Source of the DNA: Chloroflexota bacterium
GTDB taxonomy: Bacteria > Chloroflexota > UBA11872 > VXOZ01
Assembly (NCBI GenBank): GCA_958295775.1
Contig: CATQHC010000003.1
Coordinates: 124,001-188,000 of the forward strand
Length of the DNA stretch: 64,000 nucleotides
Direction: 5' to 3'
The translations under genes and the position numbers were made by a program. Each line of letters begins with the position of its first letter. Position 1 is the first letter of the stretch. Of the stretch, positions 17,263 to 24,932 are shown piece after piece. Under the pieces are notes generated by a model that saw nothing but the letters and a program-made list of their open reading frames with translations, was not told where the DNA came from and made no database searches.

Positions 17263-18036
17263 ATGCTCACCACACGTATCATTCCCTGTCTCGACGTCCA
17301 TCGCGGCCGCGTGGTGCGGGGACAGCAGTTTTCCGCCGATAAGGACGCCGGTGACCCCATCGAGTTGGCTGTGCGCTACAACGAACAGAGCGCCGACGAG
17401 TTGGTTTACTACGACATCACCGCCTCGGCGGAGGAGCGCGGCATCTTTCAAGATCTCGTGGAGCGCACCGCCGACCAGCTCTTTATACCCCTCACCGTCG
17501 GCGGCGGCATTCGCACGCCGCAGGACATGCGCCGCATGCTGCAAGCCGGCGCGGACAAGGTCTCAATAAATACGGCGGCGGTGGACAACCCCAACCTCAT
17601 CAACGCCGGCGCTGAGGGCTTCGGCAGCCAATGCACCGTGCTCTCCATGGACGTGAAGCGCGTGCCTCAAGCCGACGGTACGATCAAGTGGCATGTCTTC
17701 ACTCACGGCGGCCGCCGCCAAACCGACGGTGAAGCGGTTCCCTGGGCTGTCGAGGGCGTGGCGCGCGGCGCGGGCGAAATCGTGGTCAACAGCATCGACG
17801 CCGACGGCACCCTGGCCGGGTACGACCTGGAACTCCTGGCCGCCGTGTGCGCCGCCGTGGACGTGCCCGTGGTCGCCAGCGGCGGCGGCGGTACCCTGGA
17901 TCACCTCTTCGACGCGCTCGACAAGGGGCACGCCCATGCCGTGCTTGCCGCTTCGATTTTCCACTACGAACACTTCACCGTGCGCGACGTGAAGGAGTAC
18001 CTGGCGGCCAAGGGGATCCCCATGCGCCTATCCTAG
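17263..18036 (+). CDS. hisF: Imidazole glycerol phosphate synthase, cyclase subunit
   Basis: TIM-barrel cyclase partner of HisH, forms imidazole glycerol phosphate and AICAR. 257 residues. Seen: IIPCLDVHRGRVVRG with catalytic Asp11, PLTVGGGIRTPQDM, KVSINTAAV, the second catalytic Asp in VLSMDVKR, EIVVNSIDADGTLAGYDLEL and the closing VVASGGGGTLDHL. The start at 17263 gives the usual MLTTRIIPCLD opening. The 225-bp gap to the NYN gene suggests separate expression. Confidence 0.97.
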   Translation: MLTTRIIPCLDVHRGRVVRGQQFSADKDAGDPIELAVRYNEQSADELVYYDITASAEERGIFQDLVERTADQLFIPLTVGGGIRTPQDMRRMLQAGADKVSINTAAVDNPNLINAGAEGFGSQCTVLSMDVKRVPQADGTIKWHVFTHGGRRQTDGEAVPWAVEGVARGAGEIVVNSIDADGTLAGYDLELLAAVCAAVDVPVVASGGGGTLDHLFDALDKGHAHAVLAASIFHYEHFTVRDVKEYLAAKGIPMRLS

Positions 18037-18098
18037 AGTGTCGTAATTCACGTGAGTGAGAGCGTTTGCTCTCGCAACTCAATTCTGTGGAGAAGAGC

Positions 18099-19076
18099 AT
18101 GTCAGTCAAGGTGCAGATTCGACCGTACAACCCCAATCTCGACACGGCGGCCCTGCTGCCCCTCTGGCAGGCGGCGCTCGGTGACGCGTGGCCCATGCGC
18201 GCTGACCTCTTGCGGCGGCAATTGACCGAGCATCGCTTCTATCGCGGGGACGACCATCTTGTGGCGGTTGCGGACGGGCGGATTGTGGGTTTCGTGGGCA
18301 CGCAGGTGGACCGCTGGGAAGGCCTCCCCGACCAAAAGCGCGGCGGCGGCATTTCGGTCGTGGTCGTGCACCCGGACTGGCAACGGCGGGGAATCGGCAC
18401 ACGGCTGCACGAGGCGGCGCTGGCGCAATTGCGCTGTGAAGGCGTGCAGGAATTGAGGCTCGGCGGCGGCGGCGCGTACCGCTTCTGGCCGGGCATTCCC
18501 ACGGACATTCCCGAGGCATATGAGTTTTTTGCCGCCTGCGGCTGGCCGTTAGACCCGGAACAGCGGTCATGCGACCTGGTGCGCGACCTTGCGGACTACC
18601 ACACACCGTCTGCCATGCACGCGCGCTTGGCGCAGGAAAACGTGAGCGTACGTCCCGCCCGGCAGGACGAGGTCGACGACGTCCTTGCCTTTGAATTTGA
18701 GCACTTTCCCGGTTGGGCCGCCGGTTTCGTCTACATGGCCGAACTCGGTGACTTCCAGAATATGCTCGTCGCTCTTGACGCAGAAAAGGGCATCGTCGGC
18801 ACGCTCATGCTGCACACGCCCTCGTCACGCTGGCTCACGGCAAACATCACGTGGAAGACGCTGCTGGACAATGCGCTGGGCGGCATCAGCGCCGTGGGCG
18901 TGGCCGCCCGTGAACGCGGGCGCGGCATCGGCATGGTAGCGGTTGGCTCGGAGGTCCTGCGCGAGCGCGGCGTCGGCAACTGCCACATCGACTGGACGCG
19001 CATCGTCGACTTCTACGGCAAGCTGGGCTACACGGTTTGGCGTGAGTACTGGATGAGCACGCGCACGCTCGCCTGA
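18099..19076 (+). CDS. Double GNAT acetyltransferase
   Basis: 325 residues with two GNAT folds. First domain: DHLVAVADGRIVGFVG, then the acetyl-CoA loop VVHPDWQRRGIGTRLHEAAL (about 87-106). Second domain: VRPARQDEVDDVLAFE, then VGVAARERGRGIGMVAVGSEVL near 267-288. Both carry an R/Q-x-x-G-x-G/A type pyrophosphate loop. GGAGAAG lies 4 bases before the ATG and decides the start. It sits 62 bp after hisF, so co-transcription is possible. Acceptor substrate unknown. Confidence 0.87.
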   Translation: MSVKVQIRPYNPNLDTAALLPLWQAALGDAWPMRADLLRRQLTEHRFYRGDDHLVAVADGRIVGFVGTQVDRWEGLPDQKRGGGISVVVVHPDWQRRGIGTRLHEAALAQLRCEGVQELRLGGGGAYRFWPGIPTDIPEAYEFFAACGWPLDPEQRSCDLVRDLADYHTPSAMHARLAQENVSVRPARQDEVDDVLAFEFEHFPGWAAGFVYMAELGDFQNMLVALDAEKGIVGTLMLHTPSSRWLTANITWKTLLDNALGGISAVGVAARERGRGIGMVAVGSEVLRERGVGNCHIDWTRIVDFYGKLGYTVWREYWMSTRTLA

Positions 19077-19521
19077 CAAGCATGGGCGCAACCACGGCTG
19101 GCAGCGTCCGGCGCCAGCTCATGTGGTCGGTGGTGGGCAGTGCGCCGGAAGTCTCGTGCTGAGCGGCTGACAAGACCTTGCCATGGGTTGCGGACTCCTT
19201 AGAGTGGTTTGTGCGGATACGCGCAATGCACGCCGGTTGCGGTCTCGCTCCCCGCGCTGCCGCTGAACGAACTGCCGGTTAGGGCTGCGCAAAGCCTACG
19301 GCGTCCCGTAGTTGCGCCCATTCATCCGCGTGTCCGCATGCTCTTCCCTGGGTCTCCCACTTCTCTGCCTCACTCTCAGGCAGGAGCGTGATCGCCGCGC
19401 ATCATGCCGTGCGCCGCCAGCAGGGGGCGCCATCTATGTGTGGCAGCCATGCTTGAGGTGACCGCTCACTTGGGTTGCTGACAACCTTTCTCAAAAAACC
19501 TTAAAAACTGCCCTAAGGGGC
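19077..19521. other. Intergenic region upstream of the cbi promoter, no gene seen
   Basis: I checked it for a cobalamin riboswitch and did not find a convincing B12 box. No coding frame has a start signal. The right end leads into the cbiM promoter. Confidence 0.55.
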
Positions 19522-19550
19522 TTGCAATCGCCCAATACCGCGTATATAAT
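19522..19550 (+). promoter_or_regulatory. Promoter of the cbiMNQO operon
   Basis: TTGCAA at 19522-19527, 17-base spacer, TATAAT at 19545-19550. Predicted transcription start is near 19557. Confidence 0.75.
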
Positions 19551-19566
19551 ATCCCCACACGGTATT

Positions 19567-19585
19567 GCTAATCATTTGCATTAGC
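19567..19585. promoter_or_regulatory. Palindromic operator of the cbi operon
   Basis: GCTAATCATTTGCATTAGC: 6-bp arms GCTAAT/ATTAGC around 7 bases. It lies just downstream of the predicted start site, where bound repressor would block transcription. The A+T-rich 19-bp layout is like Fur/Zur/Nur-family boxes, but the identity of the regulator is inference. Confidence 0.55.
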
Positions 19586-19622
19586 TAAAAGGATACGGAA
19601 GTTTTTGGAGAAAGGGGCGCAC

Positions 19623-20423
19623 ATGATCGCTTCAATCGCGCACTCCATGCCGAAGCAGCGCGTGGCTATGATTGTCATAGCCGGACTGTTGCTGGCCTTC
19701 GGCACCGTGCGATCGGCACACGCCATGCACATCTCAGAGGGGTTCTTGCCTCCCACGTGGGCGGTGCTCTGGTTCATTGCGGTAATTCCGTTCTTTCTTT
19801 GGGGCTTGCGCGCAATTGCCAAGCAGGTCAATCGCTCTCCGCAGAGCAAGATCACGCTCGGCATGTCGGGAGCTTATTCATTTGTTCTCTCGGGTCTAAA
19901 GCTGCCCTCGGTTACCGGTAGCTGCTCGCATCCGACCGGCATTGCCCTGGGCGCCATCCTGTTCGGCCCCACCACCATGGTGGTGCTCGGCACCATTGTG
20001 CTTTTGTTCCAGGCCATTGTCCTGGCGCACGGCGGCCTGACAACTCTCGGCGCGAATGTTTTCTCCATGGCAGTGATCGGCCCGTTCGTCGCGTATGGCG
20101 TCTTCAAGGCCTGTCGCGGCTTTGGTCTGGCGTGGGCCGTATTCTTGGCCGCCGCTCTTGCGGACTGGGCCACCTATATCGTCACGGCCGGGCAGTTAGC
20201 CTTGGCGTGGCCGGCCGCTACCGGCGGCATCTTGGAGTCATTCATCAAATTCCTCGGCATTTTCTCCATTACGCAGATCCCACTGGCCGTTGCCGAGGGC
20301 ATCCTTACAGTAATCGTCTTCAACCTGCTCTTGCAGCACAGCCGCGAGGTGCTCGTGGAACAAGGCATTATCTCAGACGAATCGCCTGAGCCCGCGACCG
20401 GCCCTACCGCCGCCACGAGCTGA
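19623..20423 (+). CDS. cbiM: ECF transporter S component for cobalt or nickel, CbiM
   Basis: Substrate-binding membrane component of a cobalt/nickel ECF transporter, 266 residues. A cleavable signal ends at about residue 28 (VRSAHA), exposing the family N-terminus MHISEGFLPPTWAV, whose Met-His-Ile-Ser start wraps the metal; conserved later are SGLKLPSVTGSCSHPTG and FGPTTMVVLG. The start at 19623 follows GGAG and GGGG stretches. It is the first gene of cbiMNQO, which is on one strand with short gaps. Metal choice (Co or Ni) is not readable here, and no cobalamin genes are nearby. Confidence 0.95.
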   Translation: MIASIAHSMPKQRVAMIVIAGLLLAFGTVRSAHAMHISEGFLPPTWAVLWFIAVIPFFLWGLRAIAKQVNRSPQSKITLGMSGAYSFVLSGLKLPSVTGSCSHPTGIALGAILFGPTTMVVLGTIVLLFQAIVLAHGGLTTLGANVFSMAVIGPFVAYGVFKACRGFGLAWAVFLAAALADWATYIVTAGQLALAWPAATGGILESFIKFLGIFSITQIPLAVAEGILTVIVFNLLLQHSREVLVEQGIISDESPEPATGPTAATS

Positions 20424-20477
20424 GGGACCGGTTCCTGGCGCTAGCGCACCTAAAGGGAATGTGAAGGAGAGTTAGCA

Positions 20478-20978
20478 ATGTCGCCGGCGAGACGCAATTG
20501 GCTATTAGCAGCAATCGTGATTCTCTTGGTTGTCGTGCCCTTGGTCTACCGGGGTTGGATTGCGGAAGGCACGGAGTGGGGCGGGGCCGACATGCAGGGC
20601 GTTGCGGCCGTGGAAGAATTGGCCGGTGAAGACTTCGTGCCCTGGTTTAATCCCATCTATTCTCCTGAAGACCTGGAGCGCTACTATTTCGGCTTGCAGG
20701 CGTTGCTCGGCACGCTGCTTGTGGCCGGCATCGTTGGCTGGATTCTCGGCCGTTCTCGTGCCCGGCATGGCATGGCAGGCGCCGCCGACCTGGCAGTCGC
20801 CGGTGTGCTGTGCGCAGTGGGCGTGGTACTGGCTATCGGGCTCCTCTTTGTGGAGACGGAATTTGGCGAGTTGCAGGCGACAATCTCCGCCTCGCAGGGC
20901 ATTGGTTTAGGGCTGTTGGCGTTCTTCATCGGGTATCCGTTGGGTAGGCGCGCCGGAGCAGCGGTAAACGCTTCGTAG
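20478..20978 (+). CDS. cbiN: CbiN-like subunit with two extra membrane helices
   Basis: Auxiliary membrane subunit that loads metal into CbiM. CbiN proteins are usually about 100 residues with two helices; this one has 166 and about four. The CbiN part is clear: helix, then GTEWGGADMQGVAAVEEL, VPWFNPIYSPEDLERYYFGLQALLGTLL. After the second helix come two further hydrophobic segments (about 103-122 and 136-153). GGAG lies about 9 bases upstream of the ATG. It sits between cbiM and cbiQ in the operon. Confidence 0.85.
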   Translation: MSPARRNWLLAAIVILLVVVPLVYRGWIAEGTEWGGADMQGVAAVEELAGEDFVPWFNPIYSPEDLERYYFGLQALLGTLLVAGIVGWILGRSRARHGMAGAADLAVAGVLCAVGVVLAIGLLFVETEFGELQATISASQGIGLGLLAFFIGYPLGRRAGAAVNAS

Positions 20979-21044
20979 CCGGCAACCGTATTGCCGCTTA
21001 CGTGCGGATGCACTGTGGCGGCGTCAGCGCTGAGTAAAGAAGCG

Positions 21045-21824
21045 ATGCATCCTTTTCCCATCGATATGTACGCGTATCAGAATCGGCTGCGGGACGCACA
21101 CCCGGCCGAGAAGATGCTCTTTGCCGGTCTGACCATCCTCATCTGCTTGATCGCCAGTTCGCCGCTAGTGGCGCTCTTGGCGATCGGTATTGTCACGGTT
21201 GCCGTTGTCCGTGTCGCGGGTATTCCCTTGCGGGCGTTCTGGTATTTTGTGCGCCTGCCTGCCGGCTTTATCCTCATAGGCGTGCTCACCCTGGCCATTA
21301 CGTCGGTAGATCCCGCAAACCCCGCGACGTTGCTGGCGCTGCCTATCGGCCCGTGGCACGTCGGCGTGATGGAGAGCAGCCTGGCGCGCGCGGTGCAAGT
21401 TGCGTCCGTATCGTTTTCGTGTGTGGCAAGCATGCTGGCGTTGGCGCTAACGACGCCGATGGTAGACATCACGGACCAATTGCGAAAGTGGCGGGTGCCC
21501 CAGTTGTTCATCGAGTTGATGGTGTTGATGTATCGCTTCATTTTTGTATTCATCGAGACCGCGCAGGCGATGTATATCGCGCAGAACGCCCGCCTGGGCT
21601 ATAGCAATTGGCGGCGCTCTCTGCAATCGGTGGGAATGCTCGCCGCAAACCTCTACCTGCGTTCACAGACGCGAGCCTCAGCGCTATTCACCGCACTCAC
21701 CGCCCGGGGCTATAGCGGCGAATTGCGCGTGCTCACGGCGCAGCCCACCTGGTCCCGCCGCAACCTCGTTCTTATTGCCGGCGTTGAGAGCGTGCTGCTC
21801 CTCGCTGCAATTGCAACTTGGTAG
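21045..21824 (+). CDS. cbiQ: ECF transporter T component, CbiQ
   Basis: Transmembrane scaffold linking CbiM/N to the ATPase, 259 residues with about five hydrophobic helices. Seen: DAHPAEKMLFAGLTILICL at the N-terminus, LIELMVLMYRFIFVFIETAQ-like helix, then the coupling helices with the A-R-G signature in ALFTALTARGYSGELR near residues 213-228. The start at 21045 (MHPFPIDMYAY) fits homologues; an upstream in-frame start adds a poorly supported leader. The gap to cbiO is only 11 bp. Confidence 0.93.
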   Translation: MHPFPIDMYAYQNRLRDAHPAEKMLFAGLTILICLIASSPLVALLAIGIVTVAVVRVAGIPLRAFWYFVRLPAGFILIGVLTLAITSVDPANPATLLALPIGPWHVGVMESSLARAVQVASVSFSCVASMLALALTTPMVDITDQLRKWRVPQLFIELMVLMYRFIFVFIETAQAMYIAQNARLGYSNWRRSLQSVGMLAANLYLRSQTRASALFTALTARGYSGELRVLTAQPTWSRRNLVLIAGVESVLLLAAIATW

Positions 21825-21835
21825 GGGAGAAGAGT

Positions 21836-22849
21836 ATGAGTTCAATTGACCCCACCCATACCCATGCCCCCGGCATCGCGCCTTCTCCAGGCTTGCAGGA
21901 CCCCGAGGAATTTGTCGCGGCGCGGAGCAACGGCGATCAGCTCGCGGCGCGAGAGCCGGTGGACTCCAAGACGGATGGGTCCCCTGGCGTGCTGGCGGCT
22001 GAGAGCGTCACGTTTGCCTATCCCGACGGTACCGTGGCGCTGCACGATCTCTCCTTAACGCTGCCGCAAGGCCGCAGGGTTGCCATTTTGGGCGCCAACG
22101 GCTGTGGCAAGACGACATTGTTCCTGAATTTCAACGGCATCTTGCGGCCCTCCGCCGGCACAATCGTGCACAATGGCGAACCGATTCAGTACGACCGGGA
22201 AGCGCTGCGCGATTTGCGCCGCCGCGTGGGTCTGGTGTTTCAGGACCCGGATTCGCAACTCTTTGCCGCCAGTGTCCGACAGGACATTTCTTTTGGGCCG
22301 CTGAACTTAGGCTGGTCGGAAGAGCATGCGCGCGCCAGAGTTGAACAAATCATCGTAGACACCAATCTGACAGAACTTGCGGAACGCCCCACGCACATGC
22401 TGAGCTACGGTCAGAAGAAGCGGGTTGCCATCGCCGGCGTGCTGGTGATGGAGCCTGAAGTCATCATCGCAGACGAACCTACCGCCGGCCTTGATCCGGA
22501 AACAACCGGTCGGGTCCTCAACTTGCTCGATTCTCTGCACCATGCCGGCCGCAGCATTGTCATCTCCACGCATGACGTTGAGTTGGCGCTGGCTTGGGCG
22601 GACCACGTAATCGTGATGCACAGAGGCCATCTCCTGGCGGAAGGTCCGCCTGACGTTGTCCTCGCGGACGACCCGTTGCTGCGCGAGGCCGGGCTGCTGC
22701 AGCCAATCGTGGTTGACGCTTACCGGCAGTTTTGTGCCGCGGGACTGCTGCCGTCGTCAGAGGCTGTGCCCCGCACGGTGAGCGACTTGACCGCCCTGCT
22801 CGTGCGCCACGCCGCGCCGCGCACGCCTCCAAACAGCCCGCCCGACTGA
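21836..22849 (+). CDS. cbiO: ECF transporter ATPase, CbiO
   Basis: Energises the cobalt/nickel ECF transporter. 337 residues. After an N-terminal extension of about 50 residues with a His/Pro-rich start (DPTHTHAP), the ABC domain has Walker A LGANGCGKTT (about 85-94), Q-loop VGLVFQDPDSQLF, signature LSYGQKKRVAIAGVL, Walker B VIIADEPTAGLDPET and switch His in VISTHDVELALAWADH. The QDPDSQLFA sequence is typical of CbiO/EcfA. GGGGAGAAG precedes the ATG. A single ATPase gene implies a homodimer. The extension is longer than usual and could bind metal, which is inference. Confidence 0.95.
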   Translation: MSSIDPTHTHAPGIAPSPGLQDPEEFVAARSNGDQLAAREPVDSKTDGSPGVLAAESVTFAYPDGTVALHDLSLTLPQGRRVAILGANGCGKTTLFLNFNGILRPSAGTIVHNGEPIQYDREALRDLRRRVGLVFQDPDSQLFAASVRQDISFGPLNLGWSEEHARARVEQIIVDTNLTELAERPTHMLSYGQKKRVAIAGVLVMEPEVIIADEPTAGLDPETTGRVLNLLDSLHHAGRSIVISTHDVELALAWADHVIVMHRGHLLAEGPPDVVLADDPLLREAGLLQPIVVDAYRQFCAAGLLPSSEAVPRTVSDLTALLVRHAAPRTPPNSPPD

Positions 22850-22977
22850 ACCACGTTTTGGCACTCTCGACGGTGGACGCGGCACGGGAAGCGGGCGCTG
22901 CTACTCCTTCACCTTGGGCCTCTGCGCTGCGACAGGCTCAGCGCGAACGGTTAGAGGGGGACTGCTGCACGAGCCTC

Positions 22978-23982
22978 CTACGCCATCCGATCGTACGTAT
23001 CCAACGTGATCGGATAGCGCAGCGGTTCATCGTTGAGGAAGTGTTCCAGTTCGTCTACCATCGCCGCGCCCTGGCGCATTCTCGTATCATCGCTATGGCC
23101 TGCCATGTGCGGGGTCAAGAAGACGTTTTCCATCCCGCGCAGCGGACTATCCTGGGCTAGCGGTTCCGGGTTGAAGACGTCGAGGACGGCGCGGATGCGG
23201 CCGGTGGCCAGTTCGACGACCATATCATCCTGGTTTACGGCGCGCGCCCGTGCGTTATTGATAAACACGCCGCCATCTTGAAGCAGCTTGAAATGCGTCG
23301 CTGTCACCATGCCGTCCGTCTCCGGGGTTGTGGGTGCATGATTTGCGATGACGCGGCACGTGCTGAAGAGTTCTTCCAGGGATACCCGCGTGACGTTGAG
23401 CGCGGCGGCGCGTTCGTCCGGCAGATAGGGGTCGTAAACCGCAATCGGCATACCGAAGCCCTGCAATTTCTGGATGACCCGTTGCGCGACGTAGCCGCAG
23501 CCGATCAGGCCCACTCGCTGCGCTTCCAGCAGGTTGCCGTCGGTGGCACGGCATTCCGACCAGGGTTTGCCCGCATGCATCCAGGCATTCTGCCGGTGCG
23601 GCCAGCGCAAGCCCAGCAGCATGCCGAGCACCGTAAATTCCGCCACCGCCTCGGCAATCATGGGAGCGGCGTGGGTGACGGCGATGCCTTGTACCAACGC
23701 GGCTTTTGGGATAAGTCTTCTAATACTTCCCGCGCTGTGGGCGATGATGCGCAATTCAGTAGCGGCAGCCAAGACCTCCGGTGTGATCTCCGGCGTTCCC
23801 CAGCCGGTAATCAGCGCCGTGCAGCCGCCAATACGCTCCGCGAGATCAGCGCTCGCTAGCTTGTCGTCGTGGTCGCCGCCGTGCACGGTGAATTGAGTGG
23901 CGAGGCGCTCTTCGCTTTCCGCTGAAAAGAGACTCGACCGCAGCGTCTTGGTAATGGCGATGAATACTTCTGGTTTGGGCAC
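22978..23982 (-). CDS. D-isomer-specific 2-hydroxyacid dehydrogenase
   Basis: NAD-dependent dehydrogenase of the phosphoglycerate/formate dehydrogenase superfamily, 334 residues. Seen: the Rossmann loop RVGLIGCGYVAQRVIQKL, the catalytic Arg in VFINNARARAVNQDDMV (homologues have NTARG), the catalytic Glu within FNPEPLAQDSPLR and the catalytic His in VFLTPHMAGHSDD. A GTG at 23982 with AGGGAG 8 bases upstream decides the start; an ATG far upstream adds unrelated residues. The first 47 bases and the ribosome site are duplicated at 24709-24755. Substrate unknown. Confidence 0.87.
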   Translation of the reverse strand: MPKPEVFIAITKTLRSSLFSAESEERLATQFTVHGGDHDDKLASADLAERIGGCTALITGWGTPEITPEVLAAATELRIIAHSAGSIRRLIPKAALVQGIAVTHAAPMIAEAVAEFTVLGMLLGLRWPHRQNAWMHAGKPWSECRATDGNLLEAQRVGLIGCGYVAQRVIQKLQGFGMPIAVYDPYLPDERAAALNVTRVSLEELFSTCRVIANHAPTTPETDGMVTATHFKLLQDGGVFINNARARAVNQDDMVVELATGRIRAVLDVFNPEPLAQDSPLRGMENVFLTPHMAGHSDDTRMRQGAAMVDELEHFLNDEPLRYPITLDTYDRMA

Positions 23983-24283
23983 TGGTAAAACTCCCTGTAA
24001 TGCAGCAAGGTTAGGATTTCGACAGTTCTCCCGTATGCTACCAGAATGACACACGACGACATCGGCTATTTGACAACACCAATTGAATCCGAATTCTTGA
24101 TGCGAAAACTGCATCGTGTTTTAGTGAGGGGGGTCAAGTATTATCTCCATTCTGAGGCAGTACATAGTTGTTGTCTTGGGCTGTGGAGCGAACATAGAAT
24201 GTAATATGCCCTTTGAAGCCATCTGAATGGTCTGCTAGCTGCAAGAGGGTGAGAGTATTACAGAGAAATCGAGGAGGGAAACT

Positions 24284-24697
24284 GTGCCTGAAAGGGAGTC
24301 TCAATTGAGTGAGAGTGAGTTGCTCAATAGACGTAGAGCACTGGAGCTAATAGTAGAGATCAATGATATCGCGGCAGGATTGGGAGGATTCGTTGAAGAG
24401 ATTGGGACAAAATCTATGGAACGGAAAGTTGTGGAAAACGTCATTTTTGCGATTTGCGACACTCTACCTTCTAAATGTTACCAGCTACTCAAGGTGGCTG
24501 AACGAGACCGCTACAAGGAATGGCGGTCGTACGTTCTTGCTTATGCTTCATTTGGAATATCGGGCGCCTGCGTTATCAATGGCGCGGAGTGGCCTCATTT
24601 AGAGAGGGACTTTTATAGTTCCTGTCTGTCTCACATGGCCAGACTACATTTACGATTATTGGAAATGAATAAACTTCATACTGGGGAATTACCATGA
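24284..24697 (+). CDS. Hypothetical 137-residue protein
   Basis: GTG start preceded by a strong GAGGAGGGA ribosome site. The protein is probably all-helical: an N-terminal SELLNRRRALELIVEINDIAAGLG helix, then KVVENVIFAICDTLPSKCYQLLKVAERDRYKEWRSYVLAYASFGISG, and a C-terminal CLSHMARLHLRLLEMNKL helix. I do not recognise a family. It is clearly lower in G+C than its surroundings and sits between two copies of a dehydrogenase gene start, which suggests it was inserted. Confidence 0.65.
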   Translation: MPERESQLSESELLNRRRALELIVEINDIAAGLGGFVEEIGTKSMERKVVENVIFAICDTLPSKCYQLLKVAERDRYKEWRSYVLAYASFGISGACVINGAEWPHLERDFYSSCLSHMARLHLRLLEMNKLHTGELP

Positions 24698-24708
24698 AGT
24701 AGGGTTTC

Positions 24709-24804
24709 GGTAATGGCGATGAATACTTCTGGTTTAGGCACTGGTAGAACTCCCTTTGCGCTGGCTGGGCAAGATAGCCGTCAACTCTTTCGTATGCTAC
24801 CAGA
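24709..24804 (-). pseudogene. Remnant of a second 2-hydroxyacid dehydrogenase gene start
   Basis: 24709-24755 matches 23950-23996 at 45 of 47 bases and covers the ribosome site, GTG start and first 11 codons (VPKPEVFIAIT) of the dehydrogenase. A second block of 14 identical bases (24791-24804 and 24032-24045) is found at exactly the same distance in both copies. The rest of the gene body is missing; its place is taken by the gene at 24284-24697. Confidence 0.7.
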
Positions 24805-24932
24805 CCCATAGGCAAGACGTGGTTGGTCGTGCGTTTGACTTCCGCATGGATTCCGAGAATCTTGACGATTTGGCATTCCCTTTATATGCTACTGCTAAAT
24901 GGCACGCATTCCAGAAGCAGGGAGGAAGGGCT

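Noticed and set aside
19077-19622. Possible cobalamin riboswitch upstream of cbiM.
   Set aside because: I looked for a B12 box and the usual conserved loops and did not find them. A palindromic operator next to a good promoter explains control better.
23978-24114. A start about 44 codons further upstream for the 2-hydroxyacid dehydrogenase.
   Set aside because: The extra residues do not match the family, and the GTG at 23982 has AGGGAG at the right distance; the duplicated copy at 24709 begins at the same place.
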